Positions 27,413-36,047 of a stretch of DNA of 64,000 nt are shown here, in pieces (position 1 is the first letter of the stretch; the number at the start of each line of letters is the position of its first letter). The stretch lies in assembly GCF_003628505.1 (NCBI RefSeq), contig NZ_RBZP01000001.1, forward strand, positions 744,001-808,000, in the 5' to 3' direction. Made by a program: the position numbers and the translations under genes. Under the pieces are notes generated by a model that was not told the DNA's origin, did not search any database, and saw only the letters and a list, made by a program, of their open reading frames with translations. The stretch is from Oceanobacillus halophilus (GTDB lineage: Bacteria > Bacillota > Bacilli > Bacillales > Amphibacillaceae).

Positions 27413-27446
27413 AAAAGACTTAGAGAAAATATTCTCTAAGTCTTTT
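27413..27446. terminator. Bidirectional terminator between rnhC and the LysM/3D gene
   Basis: AAAAGACTTAGAGAA pairs perfectly with TTCTCTAAGTCTTTT around a 4-base loop. The A/T-rich outer ends allow use in both directions. Confidence 0.8.
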
Positions 27447-27575
27447 AACTGTAATTTATCAAATAAACGTGTTGTTTAAAACTCGCTATATATACTCTTT
27501 GGTTTTCAACACTATGCTTTTAATTACCATATTGTAATGTCATCCTTATTTATCTTACACCCTTATGAAAATTAA

Positions 27576-28430
27576 TCACTCCACAATCGTAACCTGTACA
27601 CTTCTTCTCCCCCAATTATATGCTTCATCTTTTGTAGGTACATGAATATCTATTTTATTGCCTTTAATCGCTCCTCCTGTATCACCTGCTATCGCTTGAC
27701 CGTAGCCTTCCACATAAACCTTCGATCCGAGTGGAATAACGTTTGGATCAACAGCAATTACTTTTGCATTCGGGTTGTCTTTCAGATTGATACCTGTTGC
27801 AGTAATTCCAGAACATCCATTACAATATGCCGTGTATGCTGTCGCTTCTACTGTGAACGTTTTTCCTTCCGGTTGAGTTTGCTGTTCGGTAGAAGTTTCT
27901 TCCTCAGTAGTTTTACTTTCTACTTTAGATTCATTTTCTACATTTGCATCATCTTCTTTCACTTCTGCACTTGCAACGCTGACAGTTTTAGATTCAGATG
28001 ATTTATCTGATTCCGCTATTTGATCCTGCTTATCCTGATTCTTCGGCTCTGAAGAGACGGTATTTACCGGTCCATTCACAGCTAACTCTTGGCCAACGAG
28101 AATAAGGTCAGATGACAAGTTATTCCATTCTCTTAAATTAGAAACGGTTACATCTTCTCCAATTGTTTTACTAATTTTACTTAATGTGTCTCCCTTTTCT
28201 ACTTCATAATACTCGACTTCATTTTCATCTATGGTTAAAACCTGCTCAGGAAAAATTAAAGATGAGTTCAGATTATTATTCTCCATTAACGTTTTCACGG
28301 TAGTGTTATGTACTTTTGCTATCTCCCAAAGGGTATCTCCTTTTTGCACTTTATACTCATCTGCGGATACAGTTGTTGCAAAAACACTTGCAATGATTAG
28401 TCCTAATAGTACGGCAACTAATTTTTTCAT
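27576..28430 (-). CDS. Secreted LysM + 3D-domain cell-wall protein (YocH-like)
   Basis: At 284 residues it has a Sec signal peptide (MKKLVAVLLGLIIASVFATTVSA). Two LysM repeats bind peptidoglycan (YKVQKGDTLWEIAKVHNTT about 27-45; YEVEKGDTLSKISKTIGED about 75-93). A Ser/Glu/Thr-rich low-complexity linker follows (about 120-195), then a C-terminal 3D domain with its three aspartates (AVDPNVIPLGS, GDTGG, NKIDIHV) and ATAYTAYCNGCSG. B. subtilis YocH has the same layout and is a muralytic autolysin-like protein under WalRK control. Here it is a single gene between rnhC and pheT. Confidence 0.9.
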   Translation of the reverse strand: MKKLVAVLLGLIIASVFATTVSADEYKVQKGDTLWEIAKVHNTTVKTLMENNNLNSSLIFPEQVLTIDENEVEYYEVEKGDTLSKISKTIGEDVTVSNLREWNNLSSDLILVGQELAVNGPVNTVSSEPKNQDKQDQIAESDKSSESKTVSVASAEVKEDDANVENESKVESKTTEEETSTEQQTQPEGKTFTVEATAYTAYCNGCSGITATGINLKDNPNAKVIAVDPNVIPLGSKVYVEGYGQAIAGDTGGAIKGNKIDIHVPTKDEAYNWGRRSVQVTIVE

Positions 28431-28721
28431 TACTTATTCCCCCTTTTGTTTTGACAAGCACATCGTAACATGACAAGCCCAGCTTTGTGGTTACAGCCCG
28501 TTTAAGAGTTTATGTCCAAAGTTACAATTTTAAGAAATTTAGATTAATTGGTTCTACTCTCCTAAGTGCCTGCATATACTATACGTAGGGGTTTTTATTT
28601 ATGAAAAAAGTTTCGAGTTTTTCTAACAAATACTTAAAAGATCTGACATCCTCCTCCACTTTTTTCGACTCTCTTGCTTAACTTAGTTTCCAGTCAACCA
28701 TTATTGCGTATAGAGATATTA

Positions 28722-29020
28722 AAAAGCTCTTTTTCTAAAAGATTGTGCTTTTTAATATAATTTTGTTATACATTTTATAAACTACCCTAAAGGTAAAATT
28801 ATGAAGTTTAGCTTTAAAAATATCTAGTGCATGTAATATAATGGAGGCAGAATACGGAGACTCCTCGAAAATAAAAACCAATTTTCTTCGTGCGATGTAA
28901 TGCAGACGAAGCCTTCCTTGTCCTGCGGGAAAAGCACGAGTCTGAAGACCCCACATAAATCAACAATCTCTATCAACTGTAAAAGTTCAAAAAAGCAACA
29001 AAATATACGAAAAAGCCTAT
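28722..29020 (-). repeat. MITE-like repeat in reverse orientation (copy E)
   Basis: The terminal sequences are AAAAAGCTCTTTTTCTAAAAG at the left, split as AAAAAGCTC and TCTAAAAGATTGTG, and CAACAAAATATACG with AAAAAGCCTAT at the right, which is the inverse of the copy C left end. The core carries GGAGGCAGAATACGGAGACTC as in copies A and G, and CTATCAACTGTAAAA before the right end. No gene is visible in the 700-base gap between the LysM/3D gene and pheT apart from this element and a terminator. Confidence 0.75.
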
Positions 29021-29023
29021 AAA

Positions 29024-29062
29024 AAAACACATTCGATTTCTAGGAGAAATCAAATGTGTTTT
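29024..29062 (-). terminator. Terminator of pheST
   Basis: An 18-base arm AAAACACATT-GATTTCT pairs with AGAAATC-AATGTGTTTT with two mismatches, followed by seven T on the minus strand. Confidence 0.85.
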
Positions 29063-29136
29063 CCATTTCATTTATTAGAGTATCCCTCAGGAATTTCTAA
29101 CGTGTTAACATAATTATTTTATGGTAAATACGATTC

Positions 29137-31563
29137 TTATGATCGGACGTACGCATTAAACTTACTATTTACAGCTTCTACAATCTTTTCATAAGACTCT
29201 TCTACTTCATTATCTTTCAATGTTTTATTTGGATCTTGATATAGAAGGCTATACGCAATTGATTTCTTACCTTCTGGAACATTTTCACCTTGATATACAT
29301 CAAAAATTTGCACATGTTTTACCAAAGGTGCTCCAACTTCTTCAATAACTTGCTTCACCTCTCCAGCTAAGACCTCTTTATCTAAAATAAAAGCAATGTC
29401 TCTAGCTACAGAAGGGTACTTAGGAATATCTTGGAATGACAGAATATTTTCATATGCACCGTAAATCGCCTCTAAATTGAGATCAAATACATATGTTTCT
29501 TTTAAATCTAATTCCTTTGCCAATCCTGGGTGAAGTTGGCCAATAAATCCTACTTTCTGTGCCCCTATATTCACTATTGCCGTTCTTCCTGGATGCATAT
29601 CCTTCACTCTTGCTTGCTCGAAACGAACCGGAATTTCAAGGTAATGGAACAATTTTTCTACCATACCCTTCACAAGGTAAAAATCAACTTCTTTCTTTTC
29701 TTGCTGCCATGGCTGTTCCAACCATTTTCCAGTTAGCGCTCCTGATAATCGCAACTGTTCTTTTGGCTGCTTCGTGATTTCCTTTTCATCGGATATAAAC
29801 ACGGAACCCATCTCGTAGTATGCAAGATTGGATTGGTTTCTAGCAATATTATAAGACAGAGTACGAAGCATTTCAGGTAAAATACTTAACCTTAAATATT
29901 TATGTTCTTCACTCATTGGCATAGCAAGCGCAACTGGTGTAGGATGTTGCTCTACTATTTCTGGACTGATCAACCTCTTAATATCTCCTCCGTTCGTTAA
30001 GGAGTAAGTGAGTGTTTCTGATAATCCAATACTTTGCATGAGCTGCTTGATTTTGCGTTTCAATAATTGGCGTTCTGTTAATCCGCCTGCTTGATTCGAA
30101 CCTTCTGGCAAAGTAAATGGCAATTTATCATACCCATAGATTCTTGCCACTTCTTCTAACATGTCTTCAAAAATAGTAATGTCTCCACGGCGTGTCGGTA
30201 CTTGAATTGTAAAGGTATCTTTATTCTGGGTATATGGAAATTGCAAACGAGACAGGATAGATGCTACTTCTTTTGTAGCAATATCGGTACCTAATCGCTT
30301 ATTTATATCTTCCGTATTCACAACAATTATTTTTTCAGATTTATCAAGTTCATCAAACTCAGCAACTCCTGATAAAACTGTTCCATTTGCATACTTCTGC
30401 AATAAATGGCTTGCACGCATACCAGCTTTTTTCACACGATTTGGATCAACGCCTTTTTCAAAACGTGTACTAGATTCGCTGCGAAGACCAGTAGCTTTTA
30501 CGGTTTTGCGTATAGATCCACCATTAAAGTAAGCTGCTTCTAATAAAACATTCTTCGTTTCATTATTAACTTCTGTATTTGCTCCACCCATCACACCCGC
30601 AAGTGCTGTTGCTTCTTTACCATTAGTAATGACAAGTCTTTCTTCATTTAATTTTCGTTCCTGATTATCGAGAGTAATCATTGTTTCTCCTGGATCTGCA
30701 CGACGAACGACGATTTTATCTGAAGAAAATCGATCATAATCAAAAGCATGAAGCGGCTGACCGTATTCCATTAAAACATAGTTGGTAATATCCACTACAT
30801 TGTTGATAGGACGTACGCCAGCAGCCATTAGATAATTTCTCATCCATAACGGGGATGATTTAATTTCTACATCTTTTATAACGAATGCGCCATAATAAGG
30901 GTTTAAATCAGCTGCTTCCACCTCAACAGAAATATAGTCTTCTGCAGATTCATCTGAAACAGGGAGTGATTCATCTGGAAATTGAACCTCTTTATCCAAA
31001 ATAGCCGCTACTTCATAAGCAACTCCAAGCATGCTCATTGCATCAGCACGGTTAGCCAAAATATCTAATTCTAAAATAGCATCATCCAGATTTAGCAGTG
31101 GTACTACGCTGTCTCCAACTGGTGCGTCTTCAGGGAAGACAAAGATACCTTCAGCAATGTCTGTTGGTATGTATTTTTCATCCATTCCTAATTCCTGCAG
31201 AGAACAAATCATGCCATTGGATTCTACTCCACGTAATTTCACCCTTTTAATTTTCATATTTCCAGGTAGTTTTGCACCTGGTTTAGCAACAGCCACTTTT
31301 TGCCCTTGCGCAATATTTGGAGCACCACAGATTATTTGTAATGTTTCATCTCCAACATCTACCTGACAAAGGTTTAGTTTATCTGCATTTGGATGCTGTT
31401 CACATGAAGCAACATAACCAACTACTACATGGTCACTTTTCTCTGCAAAATATTCTACACTTTCTACTTCAATACCGGATTTCGTAATTTTTTCTGCTAA
31501 CTCTTCCGGTGTCATATCTTCAAGATCTACATAATTTTTCAACCAATTATAGGATACTAACAA
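29137..31563 (-). CDS. pheT: Phenylalanyl-tRNA synthetase, beta subunit
   Basis: At 808 residues it is the full-length bacterial PheT. Domains in order: a tRNA-binding (EMAP/OB) domain with HPNADKLNLCQVDVG near residue 57, B3/B4 editing domain, B5 domain, and the C-terminal FDX-ACB anticodon-binding domain with YPSVARDIAFIL near 717 and SLLYQDPNKTLKDNEV near 775. It pairs with PheS to charge tRNA-Phe. The start is TTG at 31563 with GAAGGAGG upstream; it lies 17 bases after pheS. Confidence 0.97.
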   Translation of the reverse strand: MLVSYNWLKNYVDLEDMTPEELAEKITKSGIEVESVEYFAEKSDHVVVGYVASCEQHPNADKLNLCQVDVGDETLQIICGAPNIAQGQKVAVAKPGAKLPGNMKIKRVKLRGVESNGMICSLQELGMDEKYIPTDIAEGIFVFPEDAPVGDSVVPLLNLDDAILELDILANRADAMSMLGVAYEVAAILDKEVQFPDESLPVSDESAEDYISVEVEAADLNPYYGAFVIKDVEIKSSPLWMRNYLMAAGVRPINNVVDITNYVLMEYGQPLHAFDYDRFSSDKIVVRRADPGETMITLDNQERKLNEERLVITNGKEATALAGVMGGANTEVNNETKNVLLEAAYFNGGSIRKTVKATGLRSESSTRFEKGVDPNRVKKAGMRASHLLQKYANGTVLSGVAEFDELDKSEKIIVVNTEDINKRLGTDIATKEVASILSRLQFPYTQNKDTFTIQVPTRRGDITIFEDMLEEVARIYGYDKLPFTLPEGSNQAGGLTERQLLKRKIKQLMQSIGLSETLTYSLTNGGDIKRLISPEIVEQHPTPVALAMPMSEEHKYLRLSILPEMLRTLSYNIARNQSNLAYYEMGSVFISDEKEITKQPKEQLRLSGALTGKWLEQPWQQEKKEVDFYLVKGMVEKLFHYLEIPVRFEQARVKDMHPGRTAIVNIGAQKVGFIGQLHPGLAKELDLKETYVFDLNLEAIYGAYENILSFQDIPKYPSVARDIAFILDKEVLAGEVKQVIEEVGAPLVKHVQIFDVYQGENVPEGKKSIAYSLLYQDPNKTLKDNEVEESYEKIVEAVNSKFNAYVRS

Positions 31564-31580
31564 GATGGTCCCTCCTTCAT

Positions 31581-32615
31581 TTAAGCCTTATGGTATTGTT
31601 TTAAGAATCGTTTATCATTTAAATAGAATCCACGAATATCATTGACCCCATATTTCAGCATCGCGATTCTTTCAGGGCCCATTCCGAATGCAAAACCTGA
31701 ATACACTTCTGGATTATATCCGGCCATCGATAATACTTTCGGATGAACCATTCCACCACCTAGAATTTCAATCCATCCAGTCCCTTTACAGACACTACAT
31801 CCCGCACCTTGACAAACCTTACAGGAGATATCCATTTCAACGGATGGCTCCGTGAATGGGAAGAAACTTGGTCTTAAACGAATTTCTCTTTCTTCGCCAA
31901 ACATCTTCTTGGCAAATTTATCTAAAGTTCCTTTCAAATCGCTCATTCGCACATTTTTATCTACATACAATCCTTCAATTTGTGTAAATTGATGGGAATG
32001 TGTCGCATCGTCGGTGTCACGGCGATAAACTTTTCCCGGACATATCATTTTAAAAGGCTTTTCACCTTTGTATTCCTGCATCGTACGTGCTTGTACTGGA
32101 GACGTGTGGGTACGCATTAGTAGTTCGTTTGTAATGTAAAAGGTATCTTGCATATCACGTGCCGGATGATTTTTTGGTAAATTTAAAGCTTCAAAATTAT
32201 AGTAATCAGTTTCCACTTCTGGTCCTTCTCTTACCTCATAACCCATTCCGATAAATAAATCCTCGATTTCTTCTACAATACTAGTTAAAAGATGAGGACC
32301 CCCAACATTTACAGGTCTTCCTGGCAGTGTTACATCAATTGCCTCTGATTCTAGTTGTTTTTCCAATGCAATCTGTTCTAACATTTCACTTTTATCATCC
32401 AGTGCTTTCGCAATGGCATCACGAACGACATTAGCGATTTGTCCTACTACAGGACGTTCTTCCTTAGAAAGTTTCCCCATCCCTTTTAATACTTTTGTAA
32501 GGGAGCCTTTTTTCCCGAGATATGTAACTCGAATCTCTTGGAGTTCTTTTGGATTTTTAGCCTGTTCGACTTTTTCCAAGGCTTCTGCTTGAATTGCCTC
32601 TAATTGCTCTTTCAT
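31581..32615 (-). CDS. pheS: Phenylalanyl-tRNA synthetase, alpha subunit
   Basis: At 344 residues this is the catalytic subunit, a class II synthetase. An N-terminal coiled-coil (residues 1-90) precedes the core. Motif 2 lies around [23 protein letters not shown] (here GKVYRRD and [11 protein letters not shown]), and motif 3 is in [17 protein letters not shown] zinc-like [17 protein letters not shown] segment near 270 is typical of the Bacillus type. ATG at 32615 follows AAAGGAGG. Expression should rise when uncharged tRNA-Phe binds the T-box leader upstream. Confidence 0.97.
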   Translation of the reverse strand: MKEQLEAIQAEALEKVEQAKNPKELQEIRVTYLGKKGSLTKVLKGMGKLSKEERPVVGQIANVVRDAIAKALDDKSEMLEQIALEKQLESEAIDVTLPGRPVNVGGPHLLTSIVEEIEDLFIGMGYEVREGPEVETDYYNFEALNLPKNHPARDMQDTFYITNELLMRTHTSPVQARTMQEYKGEKPFKMICPGKVYRRDTDDATHSHQFTQIEGLYVDKNVRMSDLKGTLDKFAKKMFGEEREIRLRPSFFPFTEPSVEMDISCKVCQGAGCSVCKGTGWIEILGGGMVHPKVLSMAGYNPEVYSGFAFGMGPERIAMLKYGVNDIRGFYLNDKRFLKQYHKA

Positions 32616-32650
32616 TAGTTATAGCCTCCTTTATATTACAGTTTGAATGA

Positions 32651-32920
32651 AAATAGAAAAAGCCCTCTATCCCAATAAGGGACGAGGACTTTGTTTCGCG
32701 GTACCACCCTTGTTGGCACAAAGTGTCCACTTGTGCCCAACTTTAAACAAGATAACGGAGTAAATCCGGAACACCTTTACGTATGATGATCCATACGGTC
32801 TAAGTGTCAGCTCCAGAGTGAAACAATAACATTACATACGACAGAAATGCTTTCAGTCTGGGGCATTCCTTCCCTTTTTCGCTCATTAATGTTATCTGGC
32901 TCGTTCAACGCTTTCGTATA
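32651..32920 (-). promoter_or_regulatory. T-box leader of pheST (Phe specifier UUC)
   Basis: The conserved T-box AAGGGTGGTACCGCG is at 32697-32711 on the minus strand. It is followed by a terminator with CCTCGTCCC / GGGATAGAGG stems and a T-run (32651-32692). Stem I is bounded by CCAGATAACATTA and TAATGTTAT...TCTGG. The specifier loop before TCTGG contains UUC followed by A (32820-32822), a Phe codon. Uncharged tRNA-Phe should pair with UUC and the T-box bulge to prevent termination. Confidence 0.93.
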
Positions 32921-32949
32921 TTTCATTCACTGATTTCATATAATATTAC

Positions 32950-32978
32950 ATTATAGATAATTCATCTCCAGTTTGCAA
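32950..32978 (-). promoter_or_regulatory. Sigma-A promoter of pheST
   Basis: The minus strand reads TTGCAA, 17 bases, TATAAT, just before the T-box leader. The -35 box abuts the stop codon of ysgA. Confidence 0.75.
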
Positions 32979-33716
32979 CTATCCTTTCACATAATACATT
33001 AAAATACCGGCGGCAATACTTACATTTAATGACTCTGCTTCCCCATGTATCGGTATGTTTACTATTTTATCAGCTTCTTTTATAAGCGCTGTTTTAACTC
33101 CTGCACCCTCATTCCCTAATATAAGCGCTACTTTTGAATCTATTTCTGTCTCGTTGTATTTTACTGCATTATCAAGTGCCGTTGCCCAAACAGAAAATCC
33201 AATCTCTTTCAGTGTTATAATGGATGTTTGTAAATTTTTTTGATGTAAGGGAATATGAAAAATCGATCCTTGTGTCGCACGAATAACTTTATCATTATAT
33301 AAATCCACTGTTCCATCACCTAAAATAATACCATCAAAACCTGCTGCATCAGCCGTGCGGATAATCGTACCTAAATTGCCTGGATCCTGTATTGCATCGA
33401 TCAATAAGATATAATCTCCATCTAGATTATTGAATCGTTTCATTTCCATAATCGCTGCTACCCCTTGGGGCGTTTTCGTCTGAGATATGTGTTCAAAAAC
33501 ATGATCAGTAACCCATGTTACAGGAAAACTTTCTGCCCAGGCTGGTAAATCCACATTTTCTTGTGCAATGATTTCTTTGATCTGCCACTCACTTTTCCAT
33601 GCTTCCTCCAATAAATGGAACCCTTCTACGAGAAAGGAATTTGTATTAATACGCTCTTTTCGTTTATGTAATTTTTTCCATGCTTTTACTTTTTCATTTT
33701 TTATTGATGTAATCAT
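32979..33716 (-). CDS. ysgA: TrmH/SpoU-family RNA 2'-O-methyltransferase YsgA
   Basis: About 245 residues. The N-terminal substrate-binding domain (KAWKKLHKRK, SFLVEGFHLLEEA) is followed by the SPOUT knot: IDAIQDPGNLGTIIRTADAAG (motif 1), ALILGNEGAG (motif 2) and IPIHGEAESLNVSIAAGILMY (motif 3). It should methylate a ribose of rRNA or tRNA with SAM; the target is not known. I start at the ATG at 33716 (MITSIKNEK) after AAGGATG; an in-frame ATG at 33752 extends it by 12 residues. The place next to pheS and sspI matches B. subtilis. Confidence 0.92.
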   Translation of the reverse strand: MITSIKNEKVKAWKKLHKRKERINTNSFLVEGFHLLEEAWKSEWQIKEIIAQENVDLPAWAESFPVTWVTDHVFEHISQTKTPQGVAAIMEMKRFNNLDGDYILLIDAIQDPGNLGTIIRTADAAGFDGIILGDGTVDLYNDKVIRATQGSIFHIPLHQKNLQTSIITLKEIGFSVWATALDNAVKYNETEIDSKVALILGNEGAGVKTALIKEADKIVNIPIHGEAESLNVSIAAGILMYYVKG

Positions 33717-33819
33717 ATGGTTCATCCTTCTTATTTTTTCTCCATCCATCATACATATTTTTACTAGTACCGGTCAAACTATCCTTAAGTTTTAATTTGG
33801 AAGGAAAGGAGTGGAACAA

Positions 33820-34038
33820 ATGGATTTAAATATTCGCAAAGCCATCTTGCATAATATAACAAATAATAATCAAGACGAATTAGAAGCTACTATTGTCGAT
33901 GCAATACAAGGCGGAGAGGAAAAAATGTTACCTGGACTAGGTGTTCTATTTGAATTAATTTGGAAGCAATCTGACGAGCAAGAAAAACAGGAAATGATTG
34001 AAGCATTAGAACAAGGTGTAAAACAAGCAGGAAACTAA
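33820..34038 (+). CDS. sspI: Small acid-soluble spore protein SspI
   Basis: This 72-residue protein is SspI-type by the segments [20 protein letters not shown] and [12 protein letters not shown], nearly identical to B. subtilis. In B. subtilis it is made in the forespore under sigma-G and stored in the spore core. The ATG at 33820 lies 8 bases after AAAGGAG; a GTG three codons earlier lies inside the ribosome site. I could not identify a convincing sigma-G promoter by eye. It is divergent from ysgA and closes the conserved block. Confidence 0.96.
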   Translation: MDLNIRKAILHNITNNNQDELEATIVDAIQGGEEKMLPGLGVLFELIWKQSDEQEKQEMIEALEQGVKQAGN

Positions 34039-34081
34039 CATTTAGAAATTTTATCCTACCCCTATAGAAAACACAACGTTC

Positions 34082-34118
34082 AAACGACCATCTTGAAAGA
34101 TTTTGATGGTCGTTTTCT
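34082..34118 (+). terminator. Terminator of sspI
   Basis: AAACGACCATC pairs with GATGGTCGTTT, then TTTCTT follows on the plus strand. Confidence 0.85.
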
Positions 34119-34152
34119 TATAGTTACGCAGTTTTCTACGAGAGTATCACTT

Positions 34153-35064
34153 TTATATCAATTCAGTTACCGCCATTTGGGTTCTTAACGCTTCTAATCC
34201 ATCAATTTTTGGATTTTCATCGTTATTGAGACATTGAATAAAATGATAAACAGCACCTTCAAAACCTCTTTGCTTTAATACACTGTCCCACGATGGAGGT
34301 GTTTGAATAGTTTTTCTGTTATTTTTTTCGATTTCAACTGTATGCATATTTTTAATACGTATGGTGACTCCCTCTGCATAAAGCTCTAATTGTTCTAAAT
34401 TACTTCCCGCATTTCGGTGCATTGCAGTTTGAAACATCGTACGGTTGTCTGATTCAAATATATGCTGAGCATGTTGAAGCTGATTATCTTTATTAACTTT
34501 CATGTTGCTATACGCTAGTTTTAACTTTTCCTCCCCCGCCAACCACCGAATCGTATCAACTACATGGATGTAATCATCCAACATGGTAAAATCATAGGAA
34601 TAAGGACCAATTTTATTAGATCTATGTTTTTCCATACTTCCCCATTCTAAATGATTGGCCATTTGTTTAGCTTCTATATACATAGGAGCAAATCGGCGAT
34701 TAAAGCCCACCATCAGTTTCCTTCCAAGTTTATTGCTTTGTTTAACAAGTTTTTCAGCATCATTAATAGTAGATGCTAGAGGTTTATCCACATAGATATC
34801 CTTCCCTTTGCTCAGGAGTTCTGATATTACTTCATAGTGAGAGGATGTTGAGCTATGTACGAACACTGCATCACAGGATGAAGCCAAAGCTGATAAACTG
34901 GAATAATCCTGAATACGATATTGCTTACATAACTTTGTTCTTTTATCTTTGCTCGGGGAAAAAGCCCCAACGAAATCCCAGTCAGTTTCATTTGTAAGAA
35001 TTGGCAGATACGCTTTTTGAGCAATAGCCCCCAAACCTACCATACCCACTTTCGGCTTTGTCAT
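34153..35064 (-). CDS. Gfo/Idh/MocA-family NAD(P)-dependent oxidoreductase
   Basis: This 303-residue protein has the N-terminal Rossmann fold GMVGLGAIAQKAYLPIL, the DKPLAS motif that carries the catalytic Lys near residue 93, and GFNRRFAPMY near 120, then the C-terminal alpha/beta domain with the DDYIHVVDTIRWLAG segment near 163. Relatives oxidise or reduce sugars, inositols and related compounds. The substrate cannot be read here. It lies 55 bases after a GNAT gene on the same strand, and the two may form an operon. No sugar transporter is nearby. Confidence 0.88.
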   Translation of the reverse strand: MTKPKVGMVGLGAIAQKAYLPILTNETDWDFVGAFSPSKDKRTKLCKQYRIQDYSSLSALASSCDAVFVHSSTSSHYEVISELLSKGKDIYVDKPLASTINDAEKLVKQSNKLGRKLMVGFNRRFAPMYIEAKQMANHLEWGSMEKHRSNKIGPYSYDFTMLDDYIHVVDTIRWLAGEEKLKLAYSNMKVNKDNQLQHAQHIFESDNRTMFQTAMHRNAGSNLEQLELYAEGVTIRIKNMHTVEIEKNNRKTIQTPPSWDSVLKQRGFEGAVYHFIQCLNNDENPKIDGLEALRTQMAVTELI

Positions 35065-35119
35065 TACATCACCATTCCTTATCTTTAAAAATCATATTAT
35101 TTGTCATGTAATTTTGCAT

Positions 35120-35596
35120 CTATAACTTTTTTATATACCAGGTATCACAGGCATTGTGCTCGGATTCATCTAAGGGACTTTCACGTTGTTCAAAACCAAA
35201 TAAATCATACAGACGATTTGCTTCTTGGAGTTTTTCAAATGTTTCTAAATAACAATATGTATAGTGCTGTTTAGCAAAGTTTAGAGCGACCTTCATTAAT
35301 TGCTTTGCTAATCCTTTCCTTTGAGCTTCTGGAGCAATGTAAAGCTTTTGCAGCTCACAGATCTTCTCCTGATTCCCGAACGGACCAATTCCTACCCCAC
35401 CAACCACTTCGTCTTGATTATTTACAACTACCCAATATTTTGCATAGGGTTGTCGCTTGTAAAATTGTGCGAGTTCACCAAGTTGAGGGTCAAAGTATGC
35501 GGTTCCTCGAATATCCAGATCAAAGGATTCCAAGGATTGCTTAATTATCTGTTCCATTCTTTGATTATCTTTTTCCACTATTTCACGAATTTGCAT
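35120..35596 (-). CDS. GNAT-family N-acetyltransferase
   Basis: At 158 residues this is a typical single GNAT domain. Motif A reads LQKLYIAPEAQRKGLAKQLMKVAL (about 85-108), with the Q/R-x-x-G-x-G/A acetyl-CoA loop as QRKGLA. YCYLETFEKLQEANRLYDLFGF near 115-136 is the late GNAT block. The acceptor substrate is unknown. It starts with ATG at 35596 after GGGGTG and is the first gene of a two-gene minus-strand unit. Confidence 0.9.
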   Translation of the reverse strand: MQIREIVEKDNQRMEQIIKQSLESFDLDIRGTAYFDPQLGELAQFYKRQPYAKYWVVVNNQDEVVGGVGIGPFGNQEKICELQKLYIAPEAQRKGLAKQLMKVALNFAKQHYTYCYLETFEKLQEANRLYDLFGFEQRESPLDESEHNACDTWYIKKL

Positions 35597-35797
35597 CGTA
35601 ACACCCCAATTTTTTTAAAATCTAATACCTACAATTATTATAAGGTCTAGAAAGCAACATAACTGAATATTCATGTTAGTGTACTTTTCTTTAAGTAATG
35701 AGGCTTTCACCCTGCAAACTAACTTTTACTGTACTGGGCTTTCTATCACCTACAACAATTTATAAGTGCAAAAATATTAAAAAAGCCTAAAAGATGA

Positions 35798-35812
35798 AAA
35801 TAATCATTATAA
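35798..35812. promoter_or_regulatory. Possible Fur box
   Basis: AAATAATCATTATAA matches 12 of 14 informative positions of the 7-1-7 Fur pattern TGATAATnATTATCA. It lies in the 450-base gap between the divergent acetyltransferase and the ABC operon, 130 bases upstream of the ABC promoter, so it is not clearly placed to repress either. AT-rich chance matches are possible. Confidence 0.3.
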
Positions 35813-35943
35813 CCTATGTTAAAATAAATGATAGGCAACAATGATCTTCAATAGTTACATTTATAGGTCTAAAGAATCAACCATAAAACGTAAACCTAGC
35901 TATCATTATAACTTATATAACTTGAATAAGGCCAAAGTACTGT

Positions 35944-35972
35944 TTGACTAGGATAACATGAAGTGATATAAA
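35944..35972 (+). promoter_or_regulatory. Sigma-A promoter of the anchored-protein/ABC operon
   Basis: TTGACT, 17 bases, TATAAA, about 75 bases before the GTG start of the 521-residue protein. The rest of the gap from 35597 holds no other visible gene. Confidence 0.7.
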
Positions 35973-36047
35973 AAGTGAGGACACAGTAGTATGTTTTAAA
36001 GAATACATAAATACATTAGAAAGAGATACTTTGAAAGGGGAAATACT

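Noticed and set aside
28510-28526. WalR box upstream of the YocH-like gene
   Set aside because: One half TGTAAC fits, but the second half at 5 bases reads ACATAA rather than TGTWAH. It is not a direct repeat, so I do not call it.
35640-35800. Another repeat copy in the gap before the ABC operon
   Set aside because: AGAAAGCAACATAACTG and AAAAAAGCCTAAAAG faintly recall the element ends, but no interior sequence matches.
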